A stretch of DNA of 64,000 bases from Proteles cristata cristata (taxonomy: Eukaryota; Chordata; Mammalia; Carnivora; Hyaenidae): NCBI GenBank assembly GCA_017311185.1, contig JAESUZ010002404.1, positions 310,001 to 374,000 on the forward strand, written 5' to 3'. The position numbers and the translations under genes are program-made. How positions within the stretch are numbered: the stretch's first letter is position 1; every line of letters begins with the position of its first letter. Shown here piece after piece: positions 13,680 through 24,860 of the stretch. The notes under the pieces are model-generated. The model searched no databases, was not told the DNA's origin, and saw nothing but the letters and a program-made list of their open reading frames with translations.

Positions 13680-14030
13680 GTTCCTACCCCATCCCCATCC
13701 CTGGTACCAGGGAAACACTGGTCTTCTTTCTGTCACTGTGGATTAGATTTTTTCTCCTAGAATTTTTACGTAAGTAGAATTGTACTTTTGTGTTTAGCTT
13801 ATTCTCAGCAATTTTTTGAGATTCATCTATTTTTATTGAATATGTCAACAGGTTGTTCTTTTTTATTGCTGAGTAGTGTTCCCTTGTATGCCATGATTTG
13901 TTCATGCATTCACATCCCTGTGAAATCGTTTCCAGGTTGGATCAGCTTTTCATTTGGCAGTTTATATTTTATGTATTGTCCTGGATTTGTAAATAATTGT
14001 GTGACAATATGATTATATCTGTTTGTATTT
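13680..14030 (-). repeat. Old L1 LINE fragment, antisense
   Basis: Reads like the reverse complement of an L1M 3' region: 'gattcatctatttttattg', 'ttttttattgctgagtagtg', 'catgatttgttcatgcattc'. Heavily mutated. Confidence 0.7.
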
Positions 14031-15094
14031 TCGGAGGGAGGACTGTAATGTTGGACCTTTTAGATTATGGGGCTAACATTCTGGCACATGCTGTCTAACT
14101 TCTTGCTGTTTGTACAGGGCACACTGTTTCACTTCAGGGTTCATGCTTAAGCTGATGAGCGTGACATGAGTAGGGATTATTACATTTTTTTAGTTCTAGT
14201 GCTAAGGATAGTAACTGCCACACATTCATCTTTGTAGTTTATTGTAGTAATAACAGAAGTAGTAGTAATAGGTGATATTTATTGAACAGTTAGTATAATA
14301 ATCATATGAAGTTTGTGCTATATTTTTTGCATTTTACAAAGACACAGAATTTATACAACTTGCTTGTCTAATTCTATAGATCTCTCTTTTAACTTTGCTG
14401 CCTCACTGCTTAATAATTGTGTAACAAATGGCTGAATGTATAAATGAATAACCATGGCTTCCAGGTTCTCTGGATATGGTATCAATAACACAAAAGTGTC
14501 TATATAACTCCATCTGATATGACTCATTGGTAGTCTTAGTTATCATCATCCTTCCCTGTTTCCCAGTAAATGAATGATGTGACTTTATTAATCATATACA
14601 CACAGAGCAATATCTAGAACTCCACTTTGGTTGTCGGAAATGAGGTTACTTTCTGAGGTAGAGATAGTCTGGATGAATTTCTTCTTGGATAGTGAGAGGC
14701 AAGTAACAGATCTGTATTAGGTTAAAGCACTGAGAGTGCTTGGCTTGTTTATTATAATAGCTACTATTAATGACCTGGAATTTTCTAGTGTCATTAACTT
14801 TCATACTTTATATTTAGTTGTGGTTTTGAAAGGAGTTATTATTTTTAAACTAATTTGTTAATCTACCAAAGAATTTGAAAAGTCTGCCTTAAAGTTGATG
14901 TGTGGTTTAATCTGTTATCTTAAAGAACAATGTAAATTTTTAGATGGCTTTAATACCTGTTGCTTTCAACAAAATTGTTTGTAAGTTGACATGTTAAGAA
15001 GTTTAAACAAATATCACCAAGTGAGATTAGTTTAGAAGTAAACAATGAGATGAGATTTAGTAGTGGGTCATGAAAACTGTACTTGGAATATCAC
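14031..15094. other. Intronic sequence, nothing recognised
   Basis: AT-rich intron; no supportable gene or repeat. Confidence 0.4.
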
Positions 15095-15625
15095 TGTTAA
15101 ACACAAATCTGACCATGCCATTCTTCTGGAGCGTGGTGCCTTTTGCCTTTTAGGTACACTTCAAACATAGTTTGACAAGGGCTCGCCTGTGCCGGTCTCT
15201 CTTCACTCTGTTTCCTTGTCTCCAGGTTACATTAAACCTCTCCAGTTTCCAAAATACCCAATATTTTCTTTTCTCGAACTTATATATATTGTCTCTCCCT
15301 GCTTTCTTCCTCCACTTCTTTTTTTATGTATCACCTTAGGTATGTCATTTTTCTGGATAGACTCCCATGACCAAGCCAGGGTTAGGCACCCCACCTTCGT
15401 GCGCCTAGAACACTGAGGACCTTATATTAAAGTACTTTCTATAATGTTGTAGCACTTTCTCTTATACATATGCCATGCTGGGTTGTGAACTTCTGAGGAC
15501 AGTAGGGACAATAGTCATTCCCAATAGTTGGCAACCTGCCTGGTACATAGTCAACTCACAGTAAATATTTGTGAAATATTGAAGTGTGTGTGAATATGTG
15601 AATGAATGACGAATGAATGTGAATA
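15095..15625 (+). repeat. L2 LINE 3' fragment
   Basis: Starts near 'aaatctgaccatgccattct' and ends with the typical L2 tail 'cctggtacatagtcaactca' followed by 'cagtaaatatttgtgaaat' and 'gaatgaatg'. This matches the L2 3' end as I know it, with many substitutions. Confidence 0.8.
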
Positions 15626-15793
15626 GTGCCCCATCCTACAAACTTTATGATCTCACCTTTTTTACTCAATTACAATTCCTTGTAAATTAACAAAGCTATT
15701 TATAGCAGCATCCTCAGTCCTACCTTTTACACTTGATAGTTTTACATTACAGTCATTTCTGTTTCATTTGGGGTATTTAAAAAAATGTCTTCA

Positions 15794-16108
15794 GGGACTC
15801 CTGGCTGGCTTAGTTGATAGAACATGCAACTCTTGGGTTGCCTGGGTGGCTCAGTCAGTTAAGTATCCGACTCTTGACTTCGGCTCAGCTTATGATCTTG
15901 CGTTCATGAGTTTAAGCCCTGCATCAGACTCTGTACTAATGGCACAGAACCTGCTTGGGATTCTGTCTCCCTCTCTCTCTGCCCCTCCCCTGCTTGCTCT
16001 CTTTCTCTCAAAATAAGCTTAAAAGAAAAAAGAGAACTTGAAACTCTTGGTTTCAGGGTCATGAGGTAAAGCCCCTTGTTGGGCGTGGAGCCTACTTTAA
16101 AAAAAGCT
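15794..16108 (+). repeat. Older CanSINE split by a younger CanSINE
   Basis: The outer element (15794-15836 and 16042-16108) is an old CanSINE type ending 'gttgggcgtggagcctactt' plus an A run. It is interrupted after 'aactcttgg'. Its two halves join naturally once the inner copy and one target duplication are removed. Confidence 0.85.
15837..16041 (+). repeat. CanSINE nested inside an older CanSINE
   Basis: Inner copy beginning 'gttgcctgggtggctcag' and ending in an A-rich tail. It is bracketed by the 9-bp duplication 'aactcttgg' (15828-15836, 16042-16050), which lies inside the outer element. Confidence 0.87.
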
Positions 16109-16789
16109 CCTCATTAAGAAAAGATTAGAGATTCCTATGTAAACCTTTGTTTATGCATATTTATGTCTAAATGTAAATTCATGCCAACTGTTAGTGTAAA
16201 AAAACTAATGCAAACTGATATTAAGGACAATCACTGGGAGCTGTTAATAAGTATTGGGGTAGCAGATTTAAAAGTATACCATTTTTTTAAGAAACTGAAT
16301 ATTAAAAGAACCCCAAACTCTAGAATTGCTGTTAAAAATAATGAATCCAAGAAAGTTGGTACCCAGTTAGAAATATAATTACTATGAAGTATGATGTTTT
16401 CAGTTACTACACAGATTATAAAAATTTCTCTCTTTCACTATATATCTGTTGAGTGACTTATGTGCTATGCAATGATGTAGGCACTTGGGATACATAACCG
16501 AACAATGTTAATCTCCTGATTGCTTTAGTAACTAGAAAAATGGAGCCTGGTATACAGATACACAAGCACACACACATGTTTATGCATATATGTAAAATAC
16601 TAATTAATATTTTGTAGATAAGCCTATTTCTCAAACCAGCACCAAAAGATTTTAAGATTATTTAAAGTAAAATATTAAAGTTATTGTGAAAAAACCTAAA
16701 TGGTGGTAGGATTTGGGAGGAAAAGGGAACTTGTGCTTTTAATTTCCTTAAGTGTAATAAACAAATACAATTGATCTTGAGCAATAATA

Positions 16790-17168
16790 TACTTGGACTA
16801 TGTGGTGGACTATGTTATTTTTCAAAAACCTCTGCTGCTCCTCCCTGGGGAAGCATTAGACTTCCCAATCCTATTGACATCATGCCAAGTCCTTAGCTTT
16901 GCTTTGGCTAATGAAATTCAAGTGGAAAGGATTTATGTTTACTTATGAGCAGAAGCTTTGAGTCAGAACATAGTGTCCTATATTCTCTTTTTCCTCTACT
17001 ATGACAGTCAGATCTGAATAGATGCTTCTTCCTTTCCCTAAAGTCTGAACTAAGGATGACACATAAGTTGAGCCATAACCAACCTTTGTTTGACATGTAA
17101 CATGAGCAACAACAAAAAAAAGTTTTGTTGTTGAAAGCCATGGAAATTTTATTACTGCAACATAACCT
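16790..17168 (+). repeat. MLT1-like LTR (ERVL-MaLR), decayed
   Basis: Landmarks of MaLR LTRs are present in order: 'gctttggctaatgaaattca', 'agtggaaagga', 'gacatgtaacatgagcaac', 'ttgttgttgaaagccatgg' and 'ttactgcaacataacctag' at the end. This is a solo LTR remnant without any coding sequence. Family assignment is from memory and the 5' edge is approximate. Confidence 0.62.
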
Positions 17169-17172
17169 AGCT

Positions 17173-17375
17173 CAGTGGTTGTCAAACTTGAGCATACATT
17201 AGAATCATGTGAAGATTCTTTTAAAACATGGTTGTACAGGTTTTACAGATTGTTGGGCCCCATACTTAGAGTTTCTGAATTCATTAGGTTTGGGATGGAG
17301 ACCAAGAATTTGCATTACTAACAAGTTACTGTCTGATGCTGACAGGTTCCAGGGACCACACTTTGAGAACCACTG
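17173..17375. mobile_element. MER5-type hAT-Charlie DNA transposon remnant
   Basis: Terminal inverted repeats 'cagtggttgtcaaactt' and 'ctttgagaaccactg' bound the element. Inside are 'gggccccatacttagagttt', 'ggtttgggatggagacc' and 'gaatttgcattactaacaag', as in MER5A. Its likely 8-bp target duplication survives at 6 of 8 positions (17165-17172 and 17376-17383). It is non-autonomous and has no transposase. It sits exactly at the end of the MaLR-like LTR. Confidence 0.88.
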
Positions 17376-17499
17376 ACTTAGCCTTTCCTGACCATTATGA
17401 CCAATAAGAGCTCATACTCTTAGATACTTTACTCACTAAATGTTATAGCAACAAAATATAGAATATTTCCCAACTTAATTATTAAAGAAGTAGACTTTG

Positions 17500-18010
17500 A
17501 TTTCTCGAACATGGCTACACAAAATGCCGTAAGAAATCCTGGAGTTGATTGCATAGGCCCCGGAGGTCCTGTCATCACAACGTTTTATCTTGGCAGTCCT
17601 GCACCTACCTCCTCAGCACCCCTGGGTCAGCCACCCCAGGCACCCCCCCCCCCCACCATGCCTGGTCTATGTTGTAGCCACTAGCACCACCCCACCTGCT
17701 GCCACCATCCTGGCCAAGGGCCCCTGGCCCCTGCCACCCAGCCCCTAGCAGCCCTTTCCCTAATGCCACAGGTAGGTGTTGGGCTAACCCAGGATGGAGT
17801 GAGTTGGGGGACCCAGAAGATGGGCTTCAGGTAGGTCTGGCTCAGCAAATGCTCTCCTGTTTTCCAGCAAGCTCCATAACCTACAGCCTAGTGGCCCTCG
17901 AGGCCCAGTGCCCCCTTCTCCAAGTACCCTGGAAAGTGAAGGCGCCATTGTTACCAGCATTCAGAGTGGATTAGATAGCCATGGAAATCACTATCATATT
18001 AGTCAGATTT
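17500..18010 (+). pseudogene. GC-rich, Pro-codon-rich block of unknown origin
   Basis: A block far richer in G+C than its surroundings. Reading from 'atggctacac' (17511) gives [20 protein letters not shown] and then a Pro/Ser/Thr-rich stretch interrupted by a C12 run and stops. 17771-17867 looks like a short intron, with 'ggtaggt' at one end and 'ctgttttccag' at the other. I do not recognise a parent gene. It could be a decayed retrocopy with a retained intron, or non-coding sequence. Confidence 0.3.
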
Positions 18011-20603
18011 AAATAAAAGCTGCTCAAACATATACAAAGAACAAAGGTAGTTTGAGAAAGAAACAGTCACATGTAATGGTGAGAGAAAATGCCATCCTGA
18101 TAGATTTAGTAAGGAATTTTCTCAACAAAGGAGGGTAGTTAAAAAGGGCATTGCATATGGAGGGACCAAGGGTGACCAAAATGGGAGAGGTGAGAAAGTG
18201 TGAAATGTGGCAGAGTTTGCTACTGAGAGACAGGTAAAAGGGGACAGTGTCTTTTGGAAGTCCAGTTTCAGGTGTATCATATGAAACACAATGGAGCTTC
18301 AGCTCAGTACTGTTTTTTGTGTTTATGTTTGGGATGAGGTGCTTTTAGAATTTCTGTTGCCGAAGGTGGCACATTAATACCAAGGGTAGGCCTTAGGATT
18401 GTCCAGGAGGACCAGGAAGACTGTGGTGAATAATAGCTGTTGTGTCGAGGAAGTGCTTGAGAGAAGCCAGTGTGGAGCCCTGACCAAAGTCCACTCTCAG
18501 GCAGGTCAGGCTTACAAAGGAGATGTGTGGAAGTGAGGAAATGGAAATTGGTTCCAGTTGGAAGAGGATTGCTTTCTCCCTTCATTCAAATGATTTATGG
18601 TTTCTCTTCTACAACTCAAGATCGCACTGCTTCTCTGTAGTGTTTCTCCTCCATAGCGAGTGAGACCTCAGCAGGCAGAAAGGTGGTTGCCTGGGATGTA
18701 AAATGATTTTACTGTTGTGTGAGGATGTATAGGAACAGTTTTCAGGCCGATCACTGAACCTCTCTGTGTCTTGGTTTCTTAATCTGTAAACTATAATTCT
18801 CTCAAGTTCCAATATTCCATTTTTCTAATAGTGGCTTTTGACCAATAAAATTCCAGTATGTGTTAATTTGCCCAATTTCTATTATACATACCACAAGTTA
18901 GGTTCATAATCTTTGAGATGCAGGCAGTAAGCTGCAGTATTTGAAATGAATATTTTTCTGTTAAAGTTAGGATGCTCTGTAGTGCTCAGTTAATCAGAAA
19001 ATAGTAGTTTTCTAAAAGCTTCTAAAGTGTTCTTTTTGCTCCGTTACTGTAGATGGATATTTTATTTATTTAATAGATTTGAACTTTGATGTGAAGTACG
19101 CATAAACTTATGAAGAAGCATGGCCTAATGTTACAGCTTCTGATAGTTGCTCATTTTGTTCCAATATGAAAACCAATTGTCATTATTTTAATGACATAGA
19201 TACCAGCAGGCATGCATTTGAAAATAAATTAATGTTGATTCAAAGACTCTATATAATTGAAACATTTCTTTTAATCCTTTTTACAACCATTATAGGAGGG
19301 GAAAAAATGAAAATACTTGCCTGTCTTGAGGTCTTTAAAAAATAGATTGGTTCAGAATTGTGGTTATAATTCTGTTTAATGTAAACAGTTTGTGGCCATA
19401 GCAATGTCTTGACTTTAAGAAACTTGCTAAGTTTTTCCTTGGATGTACATAAAATGCCTTTTTTATCTTAAATTTGGTTTTTGCCCCTAGTTAATTTGTC
19501 AGGTGTAAACACATGCCATTTCCTCAGCAACTGCAAACAGGCCTTTCAGGTTAGGTCCAGGGCAACTAAAACCTACTGCTTCTACAAGGATTTTAAAGTT
19601 GGACCAGTGTTGTTATTGCTAGTTCATTTTGAGAGGGAAATTCCTCCTAAGTAACATTTCTTTTAGAAACATTCAGAAGGGGATTCTTGGTTCTTTAGCA
19701 ATTGAAGACAGTTTGGAGTCTGACCTTCCTTAGTCTGGATTTTAAAGCAAAAACAGTTCTAGCCTCTGCAACTTTAAGGAGAACAACAATTCTATTGGAG
19801 TTGTTACTCTAAATTTGTATCCTAATGTTTCCAGTTAATACTTAGGATGCACTGGACAAAAAGTGCACAGTAATCATCTGGGGACTTAAAATGACACTTG
19901 ATTACCATTAACTGCTGTTTCAGCAATCTTCCTCAGGTTCTTGAGAACGAAGCTGAGCACCTGTGTTCTATTCCATAGGAAATAAGTACTGTAAAGTATT
20001 TACCAGAATCAAAAATAATATTTTTAAAGTACTGGGAGACTTCACTTATATTTAAAGAAATCCAGTTAAAAATTATTTTGAAGATATATAATGTGTTCAG
20101 GAAGCAAACAATAATCTTCCTCAAATTTCTTAATTTGTTGGTATTCCAATTTAAGATTTTTGTATGATATCCTTAAGATAGGAACATGATAAAAGTTATT
20201 TTGTTTCCTTATGTAAAGTGCCATATACAGGCTGAAACTGAACTCTCTGTTATTCAAGGAATATTAGACCTAAGAGGAAAACCCTGTTCTGTGTATGTAA
20301 GCAATGTCATGTATTTTAATCGACACCTTAAGTTCTGAGTAGTAAATTGAAATGATAGATTTAACCTATTGGAGCATGCTATGTGATTAGGATGGTGAAG
20401 GTTGCTTTTTTTTTTTTTTTTTAACAAAAATAAAAGGCTGGAATTAATTCTGTGTCAGTCTTTTTTTGATAATTGTTATGATAAACTGGTGTCAGTCAAA
20501 ATCCTATAGTTGATCAAGTTTCAATTACTAAATTGTAACTGAATACTAAGGTAAGCTTCTCCACTTGAAAATGGATTTGGATAATTAATTAGGAAAAGTG
20601 GTT
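18011..20603. other. Intronic sequence, nothing recognised
   Basis: No gene family recognised. Overlapping minus-strand frames at 18304-18812 have no domain I know. Poly-T at 20407-20422. Confidence 0.4.
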
Positions 20604-20619
20604 TATTCTTTTATGTTTT

Positions 20620-20846
20620 TTTTTAAATGTTTTATTTATTTCTAAGAGAGAGGGAGAGAGAGAGAGAGAGCGTGAGCAGGGGATGGTCAGAGAGAGAGAG
20701 AGAGAGATACAGACTCTGAAATAGGCTCCAGGCTCTGAGCCGGCAGTCAGCACAGAGCCCGACCCGGGGCTCGAACCCACGAACCGCGAGATCATGACCT
20801 AAGCAAAAGTCGGACGCTTAACCGACTAAGCCACCCAGGCGCCCCA
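20620..20846 (-). repeat. CanSINE, young-looking
   Basis: Minus-strand copy close to consensus, bounded by a perfect 16-bp duplication 'tattcttttatgtttt' (20604-20619, 20847-20862). Contains a GA-rich simple repeat inside its CT/GA block. Confidence 0.94.
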
Positions 20847-21595
20847 TATTCTTTTATGTTTTAAAAACAAAATAAGAAAACTTAAAAGGAAGCTATACAA
20901 TTCAACAAAGATGATGCAGATGGCCTCAAGAGCAGCCTAATCCCAGAACTTGCATATCCCAAGTGGAAACATTTTAGTTTTCATTAATACTGATTAATAC
21001 TGAGAAAACACCAGATACGTTGGTCCTCTCCAGTTCAGCCAAATGGGTTAGACTTGGCATATAGCTAGTCAAAAACGGGAGCCAGAGAAATAAGAATAAC
21101 CCAAAGCTGCTCAGCCTCTAATATAAGTTATATTAATCAATTTACGGGTACCAATATTATAACTTTGTTAGATAATATGTCAGCTAGGTTCAGAAGTGTG
21201 TCATTTGTTGTGCTTGTATTGGTTTAGAATATAGGATTTTAAGATCTTCCAACACTGTACTAAAACATTCCAGTAAAATCTTGCTACTTTTTCTTTCATT
21301 AAAGATGAACTATATAAAATTGCATGAGTTTTCTTTATCATAAATATAATAGTGAGTCACAAATTTGAGGCTTTTAAATAGGCATTCTGGTTCCTTTTTA
21401 ACTTTCAAATTAAACTTTACAGTTGCAGTCAAACCAAAATATATTTTTGTTTTTAATACCAGTAATAATTAGATAATTTGGCAAATCAAAATGTTGAAGA
21501 TTCAGCTATTGTCTGTAACTGTTATATATAATTAACTTCATATGTCATTCTTTTTATACCTTCAGTATGACTGAACTTTAAGCATTTTCTGTTTT

Positions 21596-21794
21596 TTTTA
21601 ATGTTTATTTATTTTTGGGAGAGACAGAGAGACACAGCATGAGTGGGGAAGGGGCACAGAGAGAAAGAAGATCCCAAGCTGACTCTGTGCTAATAAGAGC
21701 ATAGAGCCCCATGTGGGCCTTGAACTCAGGAACCGCAAGATAGGAACCTGAGCCAAAGTTGAATGCTCAGCTGACTGAGCCACTCAGGCACCCC
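21596..21794 (-). repeat. CanSINE, diverged subtype
   Basis: Minus-strand copy with several changes in head and body, but a perfect 17-bp duplication 'taagcattttctgtttt' (21579-21595, 21795-21811). Confidence 0.92.
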
Positions 21795-22271
21795 TAAGCA
21801 TTTTCTGTTTTAAATAATTTTATTCACATCAACTAATGCACCTTGGTTTTTATTCTGACTGACTTACGTGATTATGATATAATCAACATAGAATATTTTA
21901 AGAATTACCAATATACTCAACTCTTTTAAATCTAATTTGTCTTTATTTATTTTTTTCCAGTCTTCTAGCATCTTTAATTATAGTATTGCATATGCTACTT
22001 TTGTCAAATTGAATAATAATTTAAGGAGATAGATGAAGAAAAAGCCTGGACTAAAATTTGAAGCTGAACTCAAGAAGTGCAGTAGAGTAATTAAGCTGTT
22101 AGCACTACTGATGAAAGAAATTGTGTCATAACTTTTATTCAAGGTTATTTTTATTTATATGACAAGCATACACATAACTTTGCAAATACCTTTTTTTTCC
22201 TTTTTTTTTTTAATGGTCAGAGATGGTATAATTTATCTGTAGGTACCTTCTTCAAGAGATCAGCAGTACAG

Positions 22272-22570
22272 GGGCACCTGGGTGGCTCAGTCAGTTATAA
22301 ACGTACAACTTCAGCTCAGGTCATGATCTCACGGTTCGTGGATCACATGGTTTGTGGATCTCACTATTCGTGGTTTGGAGCCCCACGTTGGGGTTGCTGC
22401 TGTCAACCGGGAGCCCGCTTGGAATCCTCTGTCTTCCTCTGTCTCTGCCCCTCACCTGCTTGTACTCATGCTCACACCCTGTCTTCCTCTCTCTGCTTGT
22501 CATCTGTTCATACACTCACATGCACTATTTCTCTGTCTCTGAAAAATAAGTAAACATTAAAAAGAAAAAT
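22272..22570 (+). repeat. CanSINE with internal repeat expansion
   Basis: Longer than its relatives (299 bp) because the 'cacggttcgtgga' segment after the B-box region is present about three times in diverged form (22330-22378). A 13-bp duplication 'atcagcagtacag' flanks it (22259-22271, 22571-22583). Confidence 0.91.
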
Positions 22571-22583
22571 ATCAGCAGTACAG

Positions 22584-24164
22584 TGTCTACTCAACAAGTT
22601 AATGACTTTTGAGCCAATAAAGATAGATGATGTAGTATTTAAGCAATATTTGAGTTTCCTTCTAACCAATTCAGTGATTAAAAATGGACAAAAGAACTGT
22701 GCAATTGATACTTAATGAGTTATTTAAAATCATTGTAGTCACCCAATTGTCCATTTTCATTGGGAACATAGTTTCAAAAAATTTTAATCTAAACCATCTA
22801 TTTTAGTAACTATAGGCCTTCTAGCAAAACTTTTATAGCAGTATTAATTAGTGAAGTAGACTACTTTGAGTTTACATTCTCTGCCACTGTGTCAGTGAAA
22901 TAGAGACAAATAACTTTTGCACCATTTAATCTTTTTCTAAGTATTCAAATATTGATGTTGTAAATTAAACTATTTTTCTAAATCACTAGTAATATAGACT
23001 ATCTCACCAATATTGAGAATAAAGACACTTTAAAAAAAACAAAAACCCCCTGAATTTGTCTTGATAATACTGGCTGCTACTAACATTATTACTAAATATA
23101 TGCTTATTGTTTTGTAATACTTACTGATGTGGAACTTATTCCTGCCAAGGTTCACAGGAGAATCTTTTCTGTTTTACATTCTTCCAAAAATGGTTTACTA
23201 GTGACATCTGCTGGCATAATGTGGTAATGAAGCTAAAAGTATCTCCTGGAAGTAATTTCATGGAAATTAAGCATGAAACAAAGAATCTTTGTGGGCAAAA
23301 TTGTTTTTTTTTTTTTTAACTATCATTTACACTTATAATTGAAAAAAATTGTATTTGTGGGTTCCCCCTCACATTGGCATTTGACCAGGTATATTCTAAT
23401 AGCAATAAACTTTATGCTTTCTCATACACTATGTAGTTTTAGCCTGAACCTCTATAATTAGTTGTGTGTCAGCTATTTGTTTGATAAAATGCTGCAGTTT
23501 TTTCCTTCTTCCCTTTCCTGAACCTTGTATATAGCCTCACAAATGTAGGCATTCAGTAACTACATTGAAGTCATAATAGTTATTTATGTCATTTATATAG
23601 ATTAACTCTAACAGAAAAGTCTATGTATATATGCCTTATATTTTTATGCACACTCAAAAATAAAAACAAGATTTTATGTTAGAGAATGATTTTATTAAAA
23701 AGAGAAAGGACTTTGTGGGCCCCCCTCCCCATTTGGAAGAGATTTTCTGCACTATGAAACATGGAGGAATAAAATATTCTCAGTCCTTGGGTATCTTTTC
23801 TATTGGCACTTATTTCCTAGATAATTTTATCTAATTAATCTAATCTAACCTAATCTAATAAATGTATTAAAACCCTGTGGTTTTAAGTTCTACTGATAAA
23901 TGAATCGGACTTCTTCCTTGTACCCAAACCTGTAAAGCAGCTGCTTGCTTCATTAACATTTCCATTTATAGATAACCTGAATCTCAAACTTATGTCCAAA
24001 ATAAAACTTTAATTTTTCTCCTCAAACCTGTTCCTTCCATAGTCTTTTTCACTTCAGTAAATGGATATTTTATCCTTCTATTTGCTCAAACCAAAAATAT
24101 TTTAATAATTAGTAAATTTTCTCTTTCTCTTGTACTCCACATTCAATCCTTCAAGAAATTACAC
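22584..24164. other. Intronic sequence, nothing recognised
   Basis: AT-rich. A short degenerate 'taatc' repeat lies at 23830-23862. Confidence 0.4.
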
Positions 24165-24860
24165 TAAACGTGCTTTTGAAATACATTCAGAATCTTCTCA
24201 CTTTTCTTTACCTCTACCACTTCATGATCTAGTCAAGCCGCAATCATCTTTACCCTCCTAATTAATCTCTTTGCTATTAACTTTGTCTTCCTATAGTTTG
24301 TTTTCCAACCAGCAGCCAAAGATAATCTTAAAATCTAAGATGGATCTTTGTCACTCTTCTCCTGAGAACCATCCAAAGTAAAAGGTGCCTAGAGGGCCCC
24401 TACAAGAATCATGGACCACTCCTTCTCTCCGCCACTGTTACTGGGACCTCCTTTCCTACCACTGTTCTGCTCTGGCTACAGTAATCTACTTTGCTGTTCT
24501 TACATGCCTTACAAACTCCTCATCAGGGACTGTACTTGCTTTTCCTTTAAACAAATGCTCTTCCCTCGATTCTAAAAGGCTTCTGATCAAATTTCACTTT
24601 CTTGAAGAGGCCTTTCTGGATTACACTATGTAAAATAATAAGGCCTGACTCTGTCTGTTTCTTCTCTTATCCTGCTTTATTTTTTGCCATAGCAGTTATC
24701 ACCACATGACATATTTACTTGTTTTGTCGTACCTTTCCCAGACAGAGTGTCAGCTGTATGAAAACAGAGATTTTGATTGTCTACTGTTACATCCTTAAAA
24801 CTTAAACTTGCGCTTACACATAGTAGGCATTCAGTTAATATTTGTTGAGTAAATCAGGAG
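24165..24860 (+). repeat. L2 LINE 3' fragment, long
   Basis: L2 landmarks in order: 'accagcagccaaagataatc', 'tcctaccactgttctgctc', 'gaagaggcctttctgga', 'agcagttatcaccacatgac', and the tail 'acatagtaggcattcagtta' with 'atatttgttgagtaaat'. The 82-residue frame at 24385-24633 is a relic of the L2 ORF, not a gene. Confidence 0.85.
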
